Positions 35,632-44,281 are shown, counted from the stretch's first letter. The stretch is DNA of 64,000 bases from Clostridia bacterium (GCA_017504165.1 JAFVRR010000002.1:112473-176472), one strand, 5' to 3'. Notes: generated from the letters alone by a model not told the origin. Program-made: numbers and translations.

Positions 35632-36941
35632 TAAAAGTAGTTAAATTCGGCGGATCTTCTGTTGCAAGCGCCGAACAATTTAAAAAAGTTAAAAGCATAA
35701 TTGAAAGTGACCCAAAAAGAAAAGTAGTGGTTGTTTCCGCGCTTGGTAAAAGGTTTTCTAAAGATAGTAAAATAACCGATATGTTATATTTGCTTTCTTA
35801 CCATATTAAGTATAACGTTGACAGCACTGCAATATTTAACCAAATTGTAGAAAGATATGAAGAAGTTAAAAACGAACTTAATATCTCTATTAATTTAACG
35901 CGCGAATTCGATATTATTAAAGAAAACGTTAAAAACGGTGCAAATGAAGACTATTTAGTTAGCCGTGGCGAGTTTTTATGCGCTAAAATGATGGCATCTT
36001 ACCTTGGTTACGAGTTTGTTGATGCCGAAGACGTAATTTTCTTTAAATACGATGGCTCAATCGACAATGAAAAGACTATTGAGGCGGTAAAGAGCAAGTT
36101 TGCGGAATATAAAAATATCGTAGTTCCAGGTTTTTACGGCACTTTCCCAACGGGGGATATTAAACTTTTCTCTAGGGGTGGCTCTGATATAACGGGTTCT
36201 ATTTTAGCAATGGCGTTAGAAGTAGACGAGTATGAAAACTGGACGGACGTTAGCGGTTTACTTATGGCAGACCCAAGAATAGTTAAAAATCCTAAAGCGA
36301 TTAGCGAAATTACATACGAAGAACTTCGTGAACTTTCTTACATGGGCGCTAGCGTTTTACACGAAGAAACTATTTTCCCTGTTAAAGAACTTAACATTCC
36401 AATCCATATTTTAAATACTAACGCGCCTAACGATGCGGGTACTATAATTTGTCGAGATTCACAAAATACCGACAATATTATTACGGGTGTTTCGGGTAAA
36501 AAGAACTTTACTGCGTTTACTATCGTTAAATCTATGTCGGTTAATAAACTTGCGGTTATTAGGGATACTTTAAACGCCCTTGATAAGTTTAACGTTGTTG
36601 TAGAACATATTCCAACTTCAATCGACTCTTTCAGCGTTATCGTTGAAAATAAATCTATTGAAAAATCCGTATACGATATAATAACTGAAATTAAAAAGGT
36701 TAAAGGCGTTATTTCCGTTGAAGTAGATAAAGATATTTCGCTCGTTGCGGTTGTTGGTAGAAATATGGTATTAAAGCCAGGTATTTCGGGTAAAATTTTC
36801 TCGTTATTTGGTAAAAATAATATCAATATTAAAACTATTGCTCAAGGTACGCAAGAAATCAATATTATCGTTGGTATTTCTAATAACGACTTTGAAAAGG
36901 CTATCCAAACAATTTATAACGGCATAGTTTTAGGAGAATAA
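35628..36941 (+). CDS. lysC: Aspartate kinase
   Basis: A 437-aa enzyme for the first committed step, phosphorylating aspartate. N-terminal KFGGSSVASAEQF (residues 5-17), middle FSRGGSDITGSILA (about 182-195) and the two C-terminal ACT domains (SVNKLAVIRDTLNALDKFNVV, and LVAVVGRNMVLKPGISGKIF). It overlaps asd by ATGA coupling. The ACT pair implies feedback inhibition by lysine or threonine. Having kinase, Asd, Hom, ThrB and ThrC together gives the whole route from aspartate to threonine in one transcript. Confidence 0.96.
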   Translation: MIKVVKFGGSSVASAEQFKKVKSIIESDPKRKVVVVSALGKRFSKDSKITDMLYLLSYHIKYNVDSTAIFNQIVERYEEVKNELNISINLTREFDIIKENVKNGANEDYLVSRGEFLCAKMMASYLGYEFVDAEDVIFFKYDGSIDNEKTIEAVKSKFAEYKNIVVPGFYGTFPTGDIKLFSRGGSDITGSILAMALEVDEYENWTDVSGLLMADPRIVKNPKAISEITYEELRELSYMGASVLHEETIFPVKELNIPIHILNTNAPNDAGTIICRDSQNTDNIITGVSGKKNFTAFTIVKSMSVNKLAVIRDTLNALDKFNVVVEHIPTSIDSFSVIVENKSIEKSVYDIITEIKKVKGVISVEVDKDISLVAVVGRNMVLKPGISGKIFSLFGKNNINIKTIAQGTQEINIIVGISNNDFEKAIQTIYNGIVLGE

Positions 36942-36942
36942 A

Positions 36943-37593
36943 ATGCAAGAGACTATCTTAAATTTTTTAAACGAGACTTTAAGTGGTTTTGACGGGGCTA
37001 TAATTAACGGAATTGCATCTACTCACTGTGCTTTTTTAACTTTTATATTTAAAGCGGTAACTTTTCTTGGTGAAAAGGGTATAATCTTCTTTTTAGGGGC
37101 AATTATATTAATGCTTTTTAAAAAGACTAGACCGCTTGGTATTTGTATTTTCGGTGCGGTGGGGTTAGGCGCTATAATTACCAATATTGCGCTTAAAGAC
37201 TACGTTATGAGATTGCGACCATTTGAAAGCGGTAATATAAATTACGCTAATTTATGGATTGGTATCGGCTCGCCAAGTGAAAGCGGGTTTTCTTTTCCAT
37301 CTGGGCACGTAACCGCTACGGCTAGCGCAATGACGGCGCTATTTATATTTCTTAAGAAGAAATGGTGCTATATTCCTATTATCGTAACTTTAATTATGGG
37401 CGTTGCAAGGGTGTATTTGCTTGCGCATTATCCAAGCGACGTAGTTGCAGGTATATTAGTAGGGGTTGTTTCAGGAGTTATTGCTTACTATATAACTAAA
37501 CTTATATACCTTGTTTTAAATAAATATAAAGATAAAAAGTTTTTTGATTTTGTTTTAAATTTTGATTTAAAAATTAAAAGAGAAAGTAAATAA
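36943..37593 (+). CDS. PAP2 family phosphatase (membrane)
   Basis: A 216-aa integral membrane phosphatase of the type-2 phosphatidic acid phosphatase family. Motifs: KDYVMRLRPF (about 85-94), FPSGHVTATASAMT (about 123-136) and RVYLLAHYPSDVVAG (about 155-169), with the catalytic His in SGH and in AHYPSD. About five hydrophobic segments. Substrate is probably a lipid phosphate such as undecaprenyl pyrophosphate or phosphatidate. It starts 1 bp after lysC, with GGAG in the lysC end, so it is the last gene of the aspartate-family operon though unrelated in function. Confidence 0.9.
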   Translation: MQETILNFLNETLSGFDGAIINGIASTHCAFLTFIFKAVTFLGEKGIIFFLGAIILMLFKKTRPLGICIFGAVGLGAIITNIALKDYVMRLRPFESGNINYANLWIGIGSPSESGFSFPSGHVTATASAMTALFIFLKKKWCYIPIIVTLIMGVARVYLLAHYPSDVVAGILVGVVSGVIAYYITKLIYLVLNKYKDKKFFDFVLNFDLKIKRESK

Positions 37594-37596
37594 TAA

Positions 37597-37635
37597 AAAT
37601 AAAGATGCGCTACCGATTGTAGCGCATCTTTATTT
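37597..37635. terminator. Bidirectional terminator between PAP2 and mgtC genes
   Basis: AAAGATGCGCTAC (37601-37613), loop CGATT, GTAGCGCATCTTT (37619-37631), with A-rich left and T-rich right flanks, so it can serve both convergent genes. Confidence 0.9.
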
Positions 37636-37687
37636 TGGGAATTAGTTATAGTATATATAGTTAAAAACTATATGGGAATTGTTAATT

Positions 37688-38338
37688 TTATTCGTCTTCT
37701 TGGCGTTCAAGCGTTAAGATAAAATCGTTGTTTTGAATAATCTCTGACAATGCTGAAGAAGAAAGTTCTTTAGCAGTGTATAAAGAGGCGCTATAGATAA
37801 GTTCGCCGTTATTCTTTTCGATTACCAAGTGGTTAAACCTTGTTACGTCAAAAATTTCTTTAATGATATTATTTTCGTTTTTAGTTTGTTTAAACACGAT
37901 ATTTACAACGTAGTAAGGTCTATGTCTAAAGAGTTTTAAGTTTAAGTGAAGTACGCATTGAATAATTATAAGAAGGGCAGTAGTAATAGCGGCAATAACG
38001 TAAAGTTGAGCGCCACATGCCATACCAATACCCGCGGTAGCCCAAATACCAGACGCCGTAGTTAAACCGTAAACTTCGTGCTTTTTAAGTACTATCATAC
38101 CAGCGCCTAAAAAGCCTATGCCCGATACGATTTGCGCGGCAACCCTAGAACTGTCAACGTCGCTACCAAAAGCGTTCATTGATATAACCATCATCAAGCA
38201 CGAGCCGATACAAAGTATCGTGTGTGTTCTAATACCCGCCTCTTTTCTTCTTAGTTTTCTTTCAAAGCCTATGATAAAACCAAGTATTGCGGAAATGCCT
38301 ATAGGAATACATAAATAAAGTTGGTCAAGTAGTATCAT
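37688..38338 (-). CDS. MgtC/SapB family membrane protein
   Basis: A 216-aa membrane protein. ATG 38338 with AGGAG (38343-38347) is the start; the longer frame from 38401 begins inside the promoter. Family signature: AILGFIIGFERKLRRKEAGIRTHTILCIGSCL (GFERK/KEAGIRTH) in the first 50 residues, QIVSGIGFLGAGMIV (about 70-84), and TASGIWATAGIGMACG. Five transmembrane segments are followed by a cytoplasmic C-terminal domain of about 80 residues. MgtC proteins are linked to magnesium homeostasis and membrane potential; the substrate is not settled. Monocistronic. Confidence 0.9.
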   Translation of the reverse strand: MILLDQLYLCIPIGISAILGFIIGFERKLRRKEAGIRTHTILCIGSCLMMVISMNAFGSDVDSSRVAAQIVSGIGFLGAGMIVLKKHEVYGLTTASGIWATAGIGMACGAQLYVIAAITTALLIIIQCVLHLNLKLFRHRPYYVVNIVFKQTKNENNIIKEIFDVTRFNHLVIEKNNGELIYSASLYTAKELSSSALSEIIQNNDFILTLERQEDE

Positions 38339-38400
38339 TTTTTCTCCTAAAAATAATATTAAAAAACAAATATATAAAAATGTATTTCTTTGATTAAACA

Positions 38401-38428
38401 ATTATACAATAAATAGTCAAATAGTCAA
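38401..38428 (-). promoter_or_regulatory. Promoter of mgtC-like gene
   Basis: Minus strand: -35 TTGACT (38423-38428), 16-bp spacer, -10 TATAAT (38401-38406). A second TTGACT lies 8 bp closer (38415-38420) and may be a duplicate. The leader to ATG 38338 is about 55 nt. Confidence 0.78.
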
Positions 38429-38486
38429 TAGTTTTTGATAAAATTGATAGATTTTGCTATTTTGAGTGGCTTTTAATCATAAAATT

Positions 38487-38512
38487 ATGCTCATTTAGGT
38501 AAAAATGAGCAT
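38487..38512. other. Lone 10-bp hairpin in the mgtC-plsC divergent region
   Basis: ATGCTCATTT (38487-38496) pairs with AAATGAGCAT (38503-38512) over a 6-nt loop. No gene ends here and no T-run follows the stem on either strand, so it is not an ordinary terminator. It lies upstream of both divergent promoters; operator or relic. Confidence 0.4.
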
Positions 38513-38554
38513 CGTATTTCTAAAACTGCTAAACGAAAAACAGATAATTTAATG

Positions 38555-38583
38555 TTGACTTTAACTAATATAATATATATAAT
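38555..38583 (+). promoter_or_regulatory. Promoter of the PlsC-like acyltransferase gene
   Basis: -35 TTGACT (38555-38560), 17-bp spacer, -10 TATAAT (38578-38583); AAAGGAAAT before ATG 38613. Confidence 0.82.
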
Positions 38584-38612
38584 ATATTTATTAATCATAA
38601 AGGAAATATAAA

Positions 38613-39893
38613 ATGAAACAAACTTTTGAGCAAAAATTAGAGAAAAAACATTTTAATAGACCGCCCGTTATAATTTATCCGTTACTTAAATTTTTCGTAC
38701 TTAAATCGCTATCTAAAAAGTGGAATACAAAGTACGTTTTTAACGTGGATACTAAAAAGGTTAAAGGTCCGTTTATCGTTGTTTTTAACCATCAATCTAG
38801 AAACGACTACGTCTTTACCGCAATGGCTTTTCCTAAAACAAGGTTAAATTTTGTTGCGGGGTATAACGAGTTTTTCCGTTCTCACTTAAAGTTTATTTTT
38901 GGTTTGGCGGGCGCTATTCCAAAGCGTAACTTCGTTCCCGACGTTCACACGATAAAAGAGTGTATGCGAATTATAAAAAAAGGTGGAGCGCTTTGCATTT
39001 CCCCAGAGGGTATGAGTTCTATTTCGGGCGCTAACCAACCCGTTGCTATAGGTACTGGTAAGTTTATCAAACATTTAAACGTTCCCGTTTACTATGTAAA
39101 TATTAAAGGTGCGTACTTAATGGCGCCTAAATATTGCTTAGACGATAGAATAGGGGAAGTTACCGTTACAACCGATATTTTATTTGATAAAGACAAACTT
39201 TCTAGTTTATCGCCTACTGAAATTGAAGATATTTTAAACGAAAAATTCACTCACGACGATTACGAATACAACAAACAAGTAAAGGTAGAGTACAAGGGTA
39301 AAGATTTTGCTAAAAATATGCACACTTACCTTTACAAATGCCCAAATTGTAATAAAGACTTTACAATGCTTGGCGAAGGGGATAAAATTTACTGCAAAGA
39401 ATGCGGAAACGGCGCAACGGTTGATAACTATTATAATCTTACACCTATTGACGATAGTAAAATTTTCGATACTCCTACAAAATGGTTTAATTGGCAAAGA
39501 AAGGAAGTTTATAACGAGATAATTAACGACCCTAACTTTACCTTAACTGAAGAAGTAGAACTTGGTATGCTACCTAAATATAGTCCTTTAAAAGACTATA
39601 AAACTAGTGAAATTGTTGGTAAGGGTATTATAACTATTTCTAGAAACGGCTTTACTTATAAAGGCACAAAAGGGGATGAAGAGATAGAATTTACCATTCC
39701 TACCGATAGAATACCTACTTACGGTATGTGTACGGATATGTCGCGTTTTTATACCTTTTACAATAAAGAATTTTACGAATTTTATCCAAAGACGGAAAGC
39801 GTCGGCAAATGGCTACTTGCAACCGAGGAACTACATAGAATTAACGGCGGTAGTTGGAAAAACTTTAAAAATTCAGATATTTATAAAGATTAA
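38613..39893 (+). CDS. Lysophospholipid acyltransferase (PlsC-like) with zinc ribbon tail
   Basis: A 426-aa protein. Residues 40-220 are a glycerophosphate/lysophosphatidate acyltransferase domain: FNHQSRNDYVF (HX4D, about 58-68), AIPKRNF (about 105-111) and the EG block SPEGMSS (about 131-137). Residues about 243-266 form a zinc ribbon (CPNCNKDF ... CKECG), followed by about 150 residues of unknown type (YKTSEIVGKGIITISRNGFTYKG). Standard PlsC is about 200-250 aa, so the ribbon and tail are an addition. Role in phospholipid synthesis is likely; the tail may bind a partner or substrate. Confidence 0.85.
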   Translation: MKQTFEQKLEKKHFNRPPVIIYPLLKFFVLKSLSKKWNTKYVFNVDTKKVKGPFIVVFNHQSRNDYVFTAMAFPKTRLNFVAGYNEFFRSHLKFIFGLAGAIPKRNFVPDVHTIKECMRIIKKGGALCISPEGMSSISGANQPVAIGTGKFIKHLNVPVYYVNIKGAYLMAPKYCLDDRIGEVTVTTDILFDKDKLSSLSPTEIEDILNEKFTHDDYEYNKQVKVEYKGKDFAKNMHTYLYKCPNCNKDFTMLGEGDKIYCKECGNGATVDNYYNLTPIDDSKIFDTPTKWFNWQRKEVYNEIINDPNFTLTEEVELGMLPKYSPLKDYKTSEIVGKGIITISRNGFTYKGTKGDEEIEFTIPTDRIPTYGMCTDMSRFYTFYNKEFYEFYPKTESVGKWLLATEELHRINGGSWKNFKNSDIYKD

Positions 39894-39903
39894 AACTCAA
39901 TTT

Positions 39904-39933
39904 AAAAGCACTTGCAAACGCAAGTGCTTTTTT
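39904..39933 (+). terminator. Terminator of the PlsC-like gene
   Basis: AAAAGCACTTGC (39904-39915), loop AAAC, GCAAGTGCTTTT (39920-39931) plus further T's. The first tandem repeat begins directly after the T-run at 39934. Confidence 0.93.
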
Positions 39934-40110
39934 AGTTGCCGATGCCCACCCGTTCGCCCCACAAATTAACTATTAAATAATAGGGCTCCCGAAAAGATTT
40001 TATGAAATAAGTGTTGGGGGTCGCTCCGTAAACTTTGTTTACTATCACGCCTGTGTGGCAAACAATTATCAATTGTTTGTCGGCAACTATGCGTAAAAAT
40101 TAATCTTTTA
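39934..40110. repeat. Tandem intergenic repeat near tRNA-Leu, unit 1 (177 bp)
   Basis: Begins AGTTGCCGATGCCCACCCG and contains, at 40080-40088, the inverse TCGGCAACT, so its first 155 bp have 9-bp terminal inverted repeats. Inside is the palindrome CAAACAAT-TATCA-ATTGTTTG. A 22-bp AT-rich link (to 40110) joins it to unit 2. Differs from unit 2 mainly in a small hairpin (GTAAAC-ttt-GTTTAC here, TTCGCATACGCTAC there) and in GTGTTGGGGG versus GTGGTGGGGG. No coding frame is plausible. Confidence 0.85.
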
Positions 40111-40290
40111 AGTTGCCGATGCCCACCCGTTCGACCCCCAAATCAACTATTAAATAATAGGGCTCCCGAAAAGATTTTATGAAATAAGTGGTGGGGGTCG
40201 CTCCGTTTCGCATACGCTACACTATCACGCCTGTGTGGCAAACAATTATCAATTGTTTGTCGGCAACTATACATAAAAATTAATCTTTTA
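40111..40290. repeat. Tandem intergenic repeat near tRNA-Leu, unit 2 (180 bp)
   Basis: Second unit with the same 9-bp ends (AGTTGCCGA at 40111, TCGGCAACT at 40260-40268). It contains GTGGTGGGGGTCG (40188-40200), a 13-nt match to the T-arm/acceptor boundary of the neighbouring tRNA-Leu (40378-40390), but without the acceptor end or CCA. It also contains GTTCGACCCCC (40129-40139), which resembles a T-loop on the other strand. Confidence 0.85.
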
Positions 40291-40337
40291 AGTTGCCGAT
40301 GCCCACCCGTTCGACCCCCAAATCAACTATTAAATAA
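40291..40337. repeat. Tandem intergenic repeat near tRNA-Leu, partial unit 3
   Basis: The first 44 or so bases of the unit (AGTTGCCGATGCCCACCCG to ATTAAATA) recur and then break off at the terminator of tRNA-Leu. The array therefore ends exactly at the tRNA transcription unit. Confidence 0.8.
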
Positions 40338-40366
40338 AAAAGGCTAGGATGAACCTAACCTTTTTT
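40336..40366 (-). terminator. Terminator of tRNA-Leu
   Basis: Minus strand AAAAAAGGTTAGG (40354-40366), loop of 5, CCTAGCCTTTTTT (40336-40348); one mismatch in 13 bp, then T-rich. It lies 3 nt past the tRNA CCA. Confidence 0.85.
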
Positions 40367-40369
40367 ATT

Positions 40370-40456
40370 TGGTGCCGGTGGTGGGGGTCGAACCCACACG
40401 GTATCGCTACCACGGGATTTTGAGTCCCGCGCGTCTGCCAATTCCACCACACCGGC
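40370..40456 (-). tRNA. tRNA-Leu(CAA)
   Basis: Class II tRNA of 87 nt with encoded CCA. Acceptor GCCGGTG (5' end 40456) pairs with CACCGGC, discriminator A. Anticodon stem CGGGA/TCCCG with loop CTCAAAA gives CAA (codon UUG). A compact variable arm (TGGTAGCGATACC) and T-arm GTGGG-TTCGACC-CCCAC are clear. Confidence 0.96.
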
Positions 40457-40474
40457 GTTTTTATTAAAATTATA

Positions 40475-40502
40475 TTGATTTTTTTTAAAGTTGTGGTATA
40501 CT
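40475..40502 (+). promoter_or_regulatory. Promoter of the polA operon
   Basis: -35 TTGATT (40475-40480), 16-bp spacer, -10 TATACT (40497-40502). Divergent from tRNA-Leu; the leader before ATG 40587 is about 75 nt and AT-rich. Confidence 0.7.
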
Positions 40503-40586
40503 TTATATGTATATTATTTTAACAAAAATATAATAGCACAGTATTTTATAAATTGCAAACGTTTTTAACTTTATTAAAGGTATTTT

Positions 40587-43136
40587 ATGAATAAACTTGT
40601 ATTAATCGACGGAAATAGCGTTATAAATAGGGCGTTTTACGCCACTCCTCCACTTAGCGACAGTAAAGGACAACCGACTAACGCGGTTTTTGGCTTTATT
40701 AATATGCTCATTAAAATTTTAGGGGATATTTCTCCTAAATATTTAATAGTGGCGTTTGATAGGAAAGAGCCTACTTTTAGGCATCAAATGTACTCTGACT
40801 ATAAGGGTACTAGAAAGCCTATGCCCGAAGACTTACGCCCGCAAATCCCACTTCTTAAAGAACTTTTAAAGACTATGGGTATAACCATTTTCGATAAAGC
40901 GGGGTTTGAGGCGGACGATATTATAGGAACGTTAGCAAAACGCCACGATGCAGAGACTATAATAATTACGGGCGATAAAGATAGTTTTCAACTTGTTGAC
41001 GAAAGCGTTTCCGTTTACTTTACAAGGCGTGGTATAACCGATATTGACCTACTTAGCGTTGATACCTTTAAAGAAAAAACTGGCATTATGCCAAACCAAG
41101 TAATAGACCTTAAAGGTTTAATGGGCGACAGTTCGGATAATATTCCAGGCGTACCGGGCGTTGGCGAAAAAACTGCGCACACTTTAATAGAAAAGTATTC
41201 TAATTTAGAGGGCGTTTACGATAACTTAGGTGATTTTAAAGGTAAAACTTTAGAAAAACTAGTTAGTGGTAAAGATAGCGCGTTTTTAAGTAGGGCTCTT
41301 GCAACAATTGATACAAACGTTGATATACCTATAAATATTGAAGATGCAACTTTTCCTTTTCCATTTACAGATAGCGTAAAAAGAATGTTCACCGAACTTG
41401 ATTTTAGGGGCTTTTTAAGGAGAAAAGAACTCTTTGACGGGGAAGTGGAAGTAGAAGAAAATAAAGATATAACCGTTCAAGAAATTAAGTCTAAAAAGGA
41501 TTTTGACGCGCTTAATTTTAACGGAGAAATCGCTATTGTAATCACAAATAACGTAAGTATTTATTTAGGCGGAGAAATAGAGTATAAACTTGTCGTTAAA
41601 GAAACCTTTTTCGACGAGGGGTTTGAGTACGACGAGGCTTTAAACTTATTAAAACCTATTTTTGAAGACGAAAGTAAAACTATAATACTTTATTCCCGCA
41701 AAAAAACCGCTGATATTTTATACGAATACGGCATAGAAATTAACGCCAAAGTTGAAGACGTTGATATTGAAAGGTATTTAGTAGAATTTTCGGGTAGAGA
41801 AGAAACGCTTGAAGAAACTTTATACTATTTTGACCTTGATAATAAAACCCCTGCGTATTCCTTATATAAATTAAACGCTAGATTTTTAAAGGAAATTAAA
41901 GAGCAAAATATAGAAGAACTTTACTATAACGTCGAACTTCCGCTTTCTAAAGTTTTAACGGAAATGGAAAGGGCGGGTTTTAAAGTAGACGTTGACGCTC
42001 TTGACAAAATAGGCAAAGCATACAGAGAGCAAATTGGCGAATTAACTGCTAAAATTTGCGACCTTGCAGGGGAAACGTTTAACGTTGGCTCGCCAAAACA
42101 ACTAGGAGTAATTTTATTTGAAAAACTAGGCTTAAAGCACGGTAAAAAGAACAAAAACGGCGGTTATTCAACTAATGCCGAGGCGCTTGAATCAATTTTA
42201 GACGAGCACGAAATTGTTCCGTTAATCTTAAGGTATAGAACGGTTTCTAAACTTTATTCTACTTATATTGAAGGTATAAAACCGTTAATCGATGGTAAAA
42301 CGGGGCTAGTTCACACTTGCTTTAATCAAACGCTTACGCAAACGGGTAGGCTTTCTTCTAAAGAGCCTAATTTACAAAATATTCCCGTGCGTGACGAAGA
42401 GGGTAAAGAACTTAGAAAATTATTTATTGCAAGAAGTAAAGATAGGGTGCTTATCGACGCCGACTATTCTCAAATAGAATTAAGACTTTTAGCACATTTT
42501 AGCGGTTCTAAAGAATTAATAAACGCGTATAACGAGGGTAGAGATATTCACTCGGTAACGGCAAGCCAAGTGTTTGGAGTACCGCTAAGTGAAGTTACTT
42601 CGGCAATGCGTAGAAACGCTAAAGCGGTTAACTTTGGCATTATTTACGGCATTAGCGAGTACGGTCTTGCTAAAAACTTAAAAATTTCGCCTAGGACTGC
42701 TAGCGAGTATATAACTAAATATTTTGAAATGTATCCTAGCGTTAAAGAGTATATGGACTCTAGCGTTGAATACTGCCGTAAAAACGGATTTGTAAACACT
42801 ATTTTAGGCAGAAGAAGGGTAATTAAAGAAATCAATTCTCAAAACTATAATTTGCGTAGTTTTGGCGAGCGCGCAGCGATGAATATGCCACTTCAAGGTA
42901 GTAGCGCCGATATTATTAAAATTGCAATGGTAAACGTGAGCAAAAGGCTTAAAGAAGAGTGTCCTAACTCTTATTTAATACTTCAAGTACACGATGAACT
43001 TATTATCGATGCAGATATAAACGAAAAGGACAAAGCGGAAGAAATTTTAGTAAAGGAAATGGAAAACGCCGTAAAACTTGCCGTACCACTTACGGTTGAG
43101 GCTCAAAGCGGTTATTCTTGGTTTGATGCAAAATAA
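40587..43136 (+). CDS. polA: DNA polymerase I
   Basis: An 849-aa polymerase for repair and Okazaki fragment processing. Residues 1-270 are the 5'-3' exonuclease (LIDGNSVINRAFYA; FEADDIIGTLA; ITGDKDSFQLV). Residues 290-450 occupy the place of the 3'-5' exonuclease but lack the DxE metal-binding pair (FNGEIAIVITNNVSIYL), so proofreading is probably lost, as in many Gram-positive PolA. The polymerase domain has motif A DADYSQIELR (about 628-637), motif B RRNAKAVNFGIIYG (about 674-687) and motif C QVHDELI (about 803-809). It overlaps coaE by one base. Confidence 0.97.
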   Translation: MNKLVLIDGNSVINRAFYATPPLSDSKGQPTNAVFGFINMLIKILGDISPKYLIVAFDRKEPTFRHQMYSDYKGTRKPMPEDLRPQIPLLKELLKTMGITIFDKAGFEADDIIGTLAKRHDAETIIITGDKDSFQLVDESVSVYFTRRGITDIDLLSVDTFKEKTGIMPNQVIDLKGLMGDSSDNIPGVPGVGEKTAHTLIEKYSNLEGVYDNLGDFKGKTLEKLVSGKDSAFLSRALATIDTNVDIPINIEDATFPFPFTDSVKRMFTELDFRGFLRRKELFDGEVEVEENKDITVQEIKSKKDFDALNFNGEIAIVITNNVSIYLGGEIEYKLVVKETFFDEGFEYDEALNLLKPIFEDESKTIILYSRKKTADILYEYGIEINAKVEDVDIERYLVEFSGREETLEETLYYFDLDNKTPAYSLYKLNARFLKEIKEQNIEELYYNVELPLSKVLTEMERAGFKVDVDALDKIGKAYREQIGELTAKICDLAGETFNVGSPKQLGVILFEKLGLKHGKKNKNGGYSTNAEALESILDEHEIVPLILRYRTVSKLYSTYIEGIKPLIDGKTGLVHTCFNQTLTQTGRLSSKEPNLQNIPVRDEEGKELRKLFIARSKDRVLIDADYSQIELRLLAHFSGSKELINAYNEGRDIHSVTASQVFGVPLSEVTSAMRRNAKAVNFGIIYGISEYGLAKNLKISPRTASEYITKYFEMYPSVKEYMDSSVEYCRKNGFVNTILGRRRVIKEINSQNYNLRSFGERAAMNMPLQGSSADIIKIAMVNVSKRLKEECPNSYLILQVHDELIIDADINEKDKAEEILVKEMENAVKLAVPLTVEAQSGYSWFDAK

Positions 43137-43714
43137 TGGATAAACTTATTGCTATAACGGGCGGAATTGGTAGCGGAAAATCTACCGTTTCTAGCATTAT
43201 TAAACAACTAAATTATAAGGTTTTTAGCGCCGACGAAGTGTATAGAGATTTACTTTCAGATAGCGGTTTTGTAAAAACTATTTACACCGCGTTAGGCATT
43301 GAAAGTGAAGATTTTGTTTTTGATAAAGAACTTATATCTAAAAAAGTTTTTAATAATAAAGAAATGCTTTCAAAATTAAACGCCGTAACCCACCCTGCAA
43401 TTATGGATAGAATGCTCAATTTATCAAAAGCGGAAAAGGGAATAGTGTTTAACGAAGTACCGCTATTATTCGAAGGTGGTTACGAAAGCCTTTACGATAA
43501 GGTTATTATCGTTATTCGCGATGAAAAAAGTAGGGTCGACGCCGTAGCAAAAAGGGATAATATTTCGGCTAGCGACGTTAAAAAGAGAATAGATAATCAA
43601 GTAAACTATGAAAATATTTCAACTAATGCGCATACTTTAATTGTAAACGACGGTAGTTTAAGTGAACTTACTAAAAAAGTAAAGGCGGTTATAAGTGAAA
43701 TTGTCAAAGGTTAA
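43136..43714 (+). CDS. coaE: Dephospho-CoA kinase
   Basis: A 192-aa P-loop kinase for the last step of coenzyme A synthesis. Walker A GGIGSGKST (residues 9-17), SADEVYRDLL (about 31-40; catalytic Asp), THPAIMDRML, FNEVPLLFEGG (about 104-114) and a lid with RDNISASDVKKRIDNQ. TAATG overlap with polA, and its last 20 bp overlap the next gene. Normal length. Confidence 0.95.
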   Translation: MDKLIAITGGIGSGKSTVSSIIKQLNYKVFSADEVYRDLLSDSGFVKTIYTALGIESEDFVFDKELISKKVFNNKEMLSKLNAVTHPAIMDRMLNLSKAEKGIVFNEVPLLFEGGYESLYDKVIIVIRDEKSRVDAVAKRDNISASDVKKRIDNQVNYENISTNAHTLIVNDGSLSELTKKVKAVISEIVKG

Positions 43715-44219
43715 AAAAGTATTAATTTCAGTTTTAATATTATCAATATTATTACCGCTTGCGCTTTTATATTTTAGCGTAAGCGGTTTTAAAATACACC
43801 TAAAAGAGATTGAGTATTACTCTTACAAATACGGTGTAGATAAGCATTTAGTTTTAGCAATTATCAAGACGGAAAGCGGTTTTGACCCTAGCGCCGTGTC
43901 TAGTAAAGGAGCGGTGGGAATAATGCAAATTATGCCCTCTACCGCTAAGTTTATAGCAGAAGAATTAGGTGTTGAAAACTATGACCTTAAAGACGCAAAA
44001 ACTTCTATAAACTTCGGCACGTATTATCTTAGTTTGCTCAAAAAAAAGTACGGCGAAGAGCACCTTGTAATCTCCGCCTATAACGCAGGCGAAGGTAGGG
44101 TTGATAAGTGGTTAAAACAAGGGTTAATATCTAAAGACAAAGCCCCTTTTTTAGAAACGGAAAGATATTTAAAAAGGGTAAAAATAAAAAAGAAATTATA
44201 TAAAATTATCGTTAAGTAA
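43695..44219 (+). CDS. Membrane-anchored lytic transglycosylase (SLT domain)
   Basis: A 174-aa enzyme that cleaves peptidoglycan glycan strands. It starts at GTG 43695 within the end of coaE. One N-terminal transmembrane helix (VLISVLILSILLPLALLYF) anchors the SLT domain outside: catalytic Glu in IIKTESGFDPSAVSSKGAVG (E about 57), then IMQIMPSTA, and SAYNAGEGRVDKWL (about 132-145). Last gene of the polA operon, followed by a terminator. The coaE-SLT order is common in Clostridia. Confidence 0.92.
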   Translation: MKLSKVKKVLISVLILSILLPLALLYFSVSGFKIHLKEIEYYSYKYGVDKHLVLAIIKTESGFDPSAVSSKGAVGIMQIMPSTAKFIAEELGVENYDLKDAKTSINFGTYYLSLLKKKYGEEHLVISAYNAGEGRVDKWLKQGLISKDKAPFLETERYLKRVKIKKKLYKIIVK

Positions 44220-44246
44220 AAATCGCAAGCGCTTGCGATTTTTTTC
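44218..44246 (+). terminator. Terminator of the polA operon
   Basis: AAATCGCAAGC/GCTTGCGATTT (44220-44241), a fully palindromic stem, followed by T's to 44245. It overlaps the stop codon of the transglycosylase gene. Confidence 0.9.
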
Positions 44247-44281
44247 GTTTAAAAAAGTTTAATATTAAACATACTAAAAGT

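Noticed and set aside
36338..36826. 162-aa minus-strand ORF inside lysC
   Set aside because: Antisense shadow; the ACT domains of lysC occupy the same bases.
39934..40337. Insertion sequence at the tRNA-Leu repeats
   Set aside because: No transposase frame and no clear target-site duplication; kept only as a repeat.
23028..40456. CRISPR array in the repeat regions near tRNA genes
   Set aside because: Units are 150-230 bp with few copies and no uniform short repeats or spacers, and no cas genes are present.
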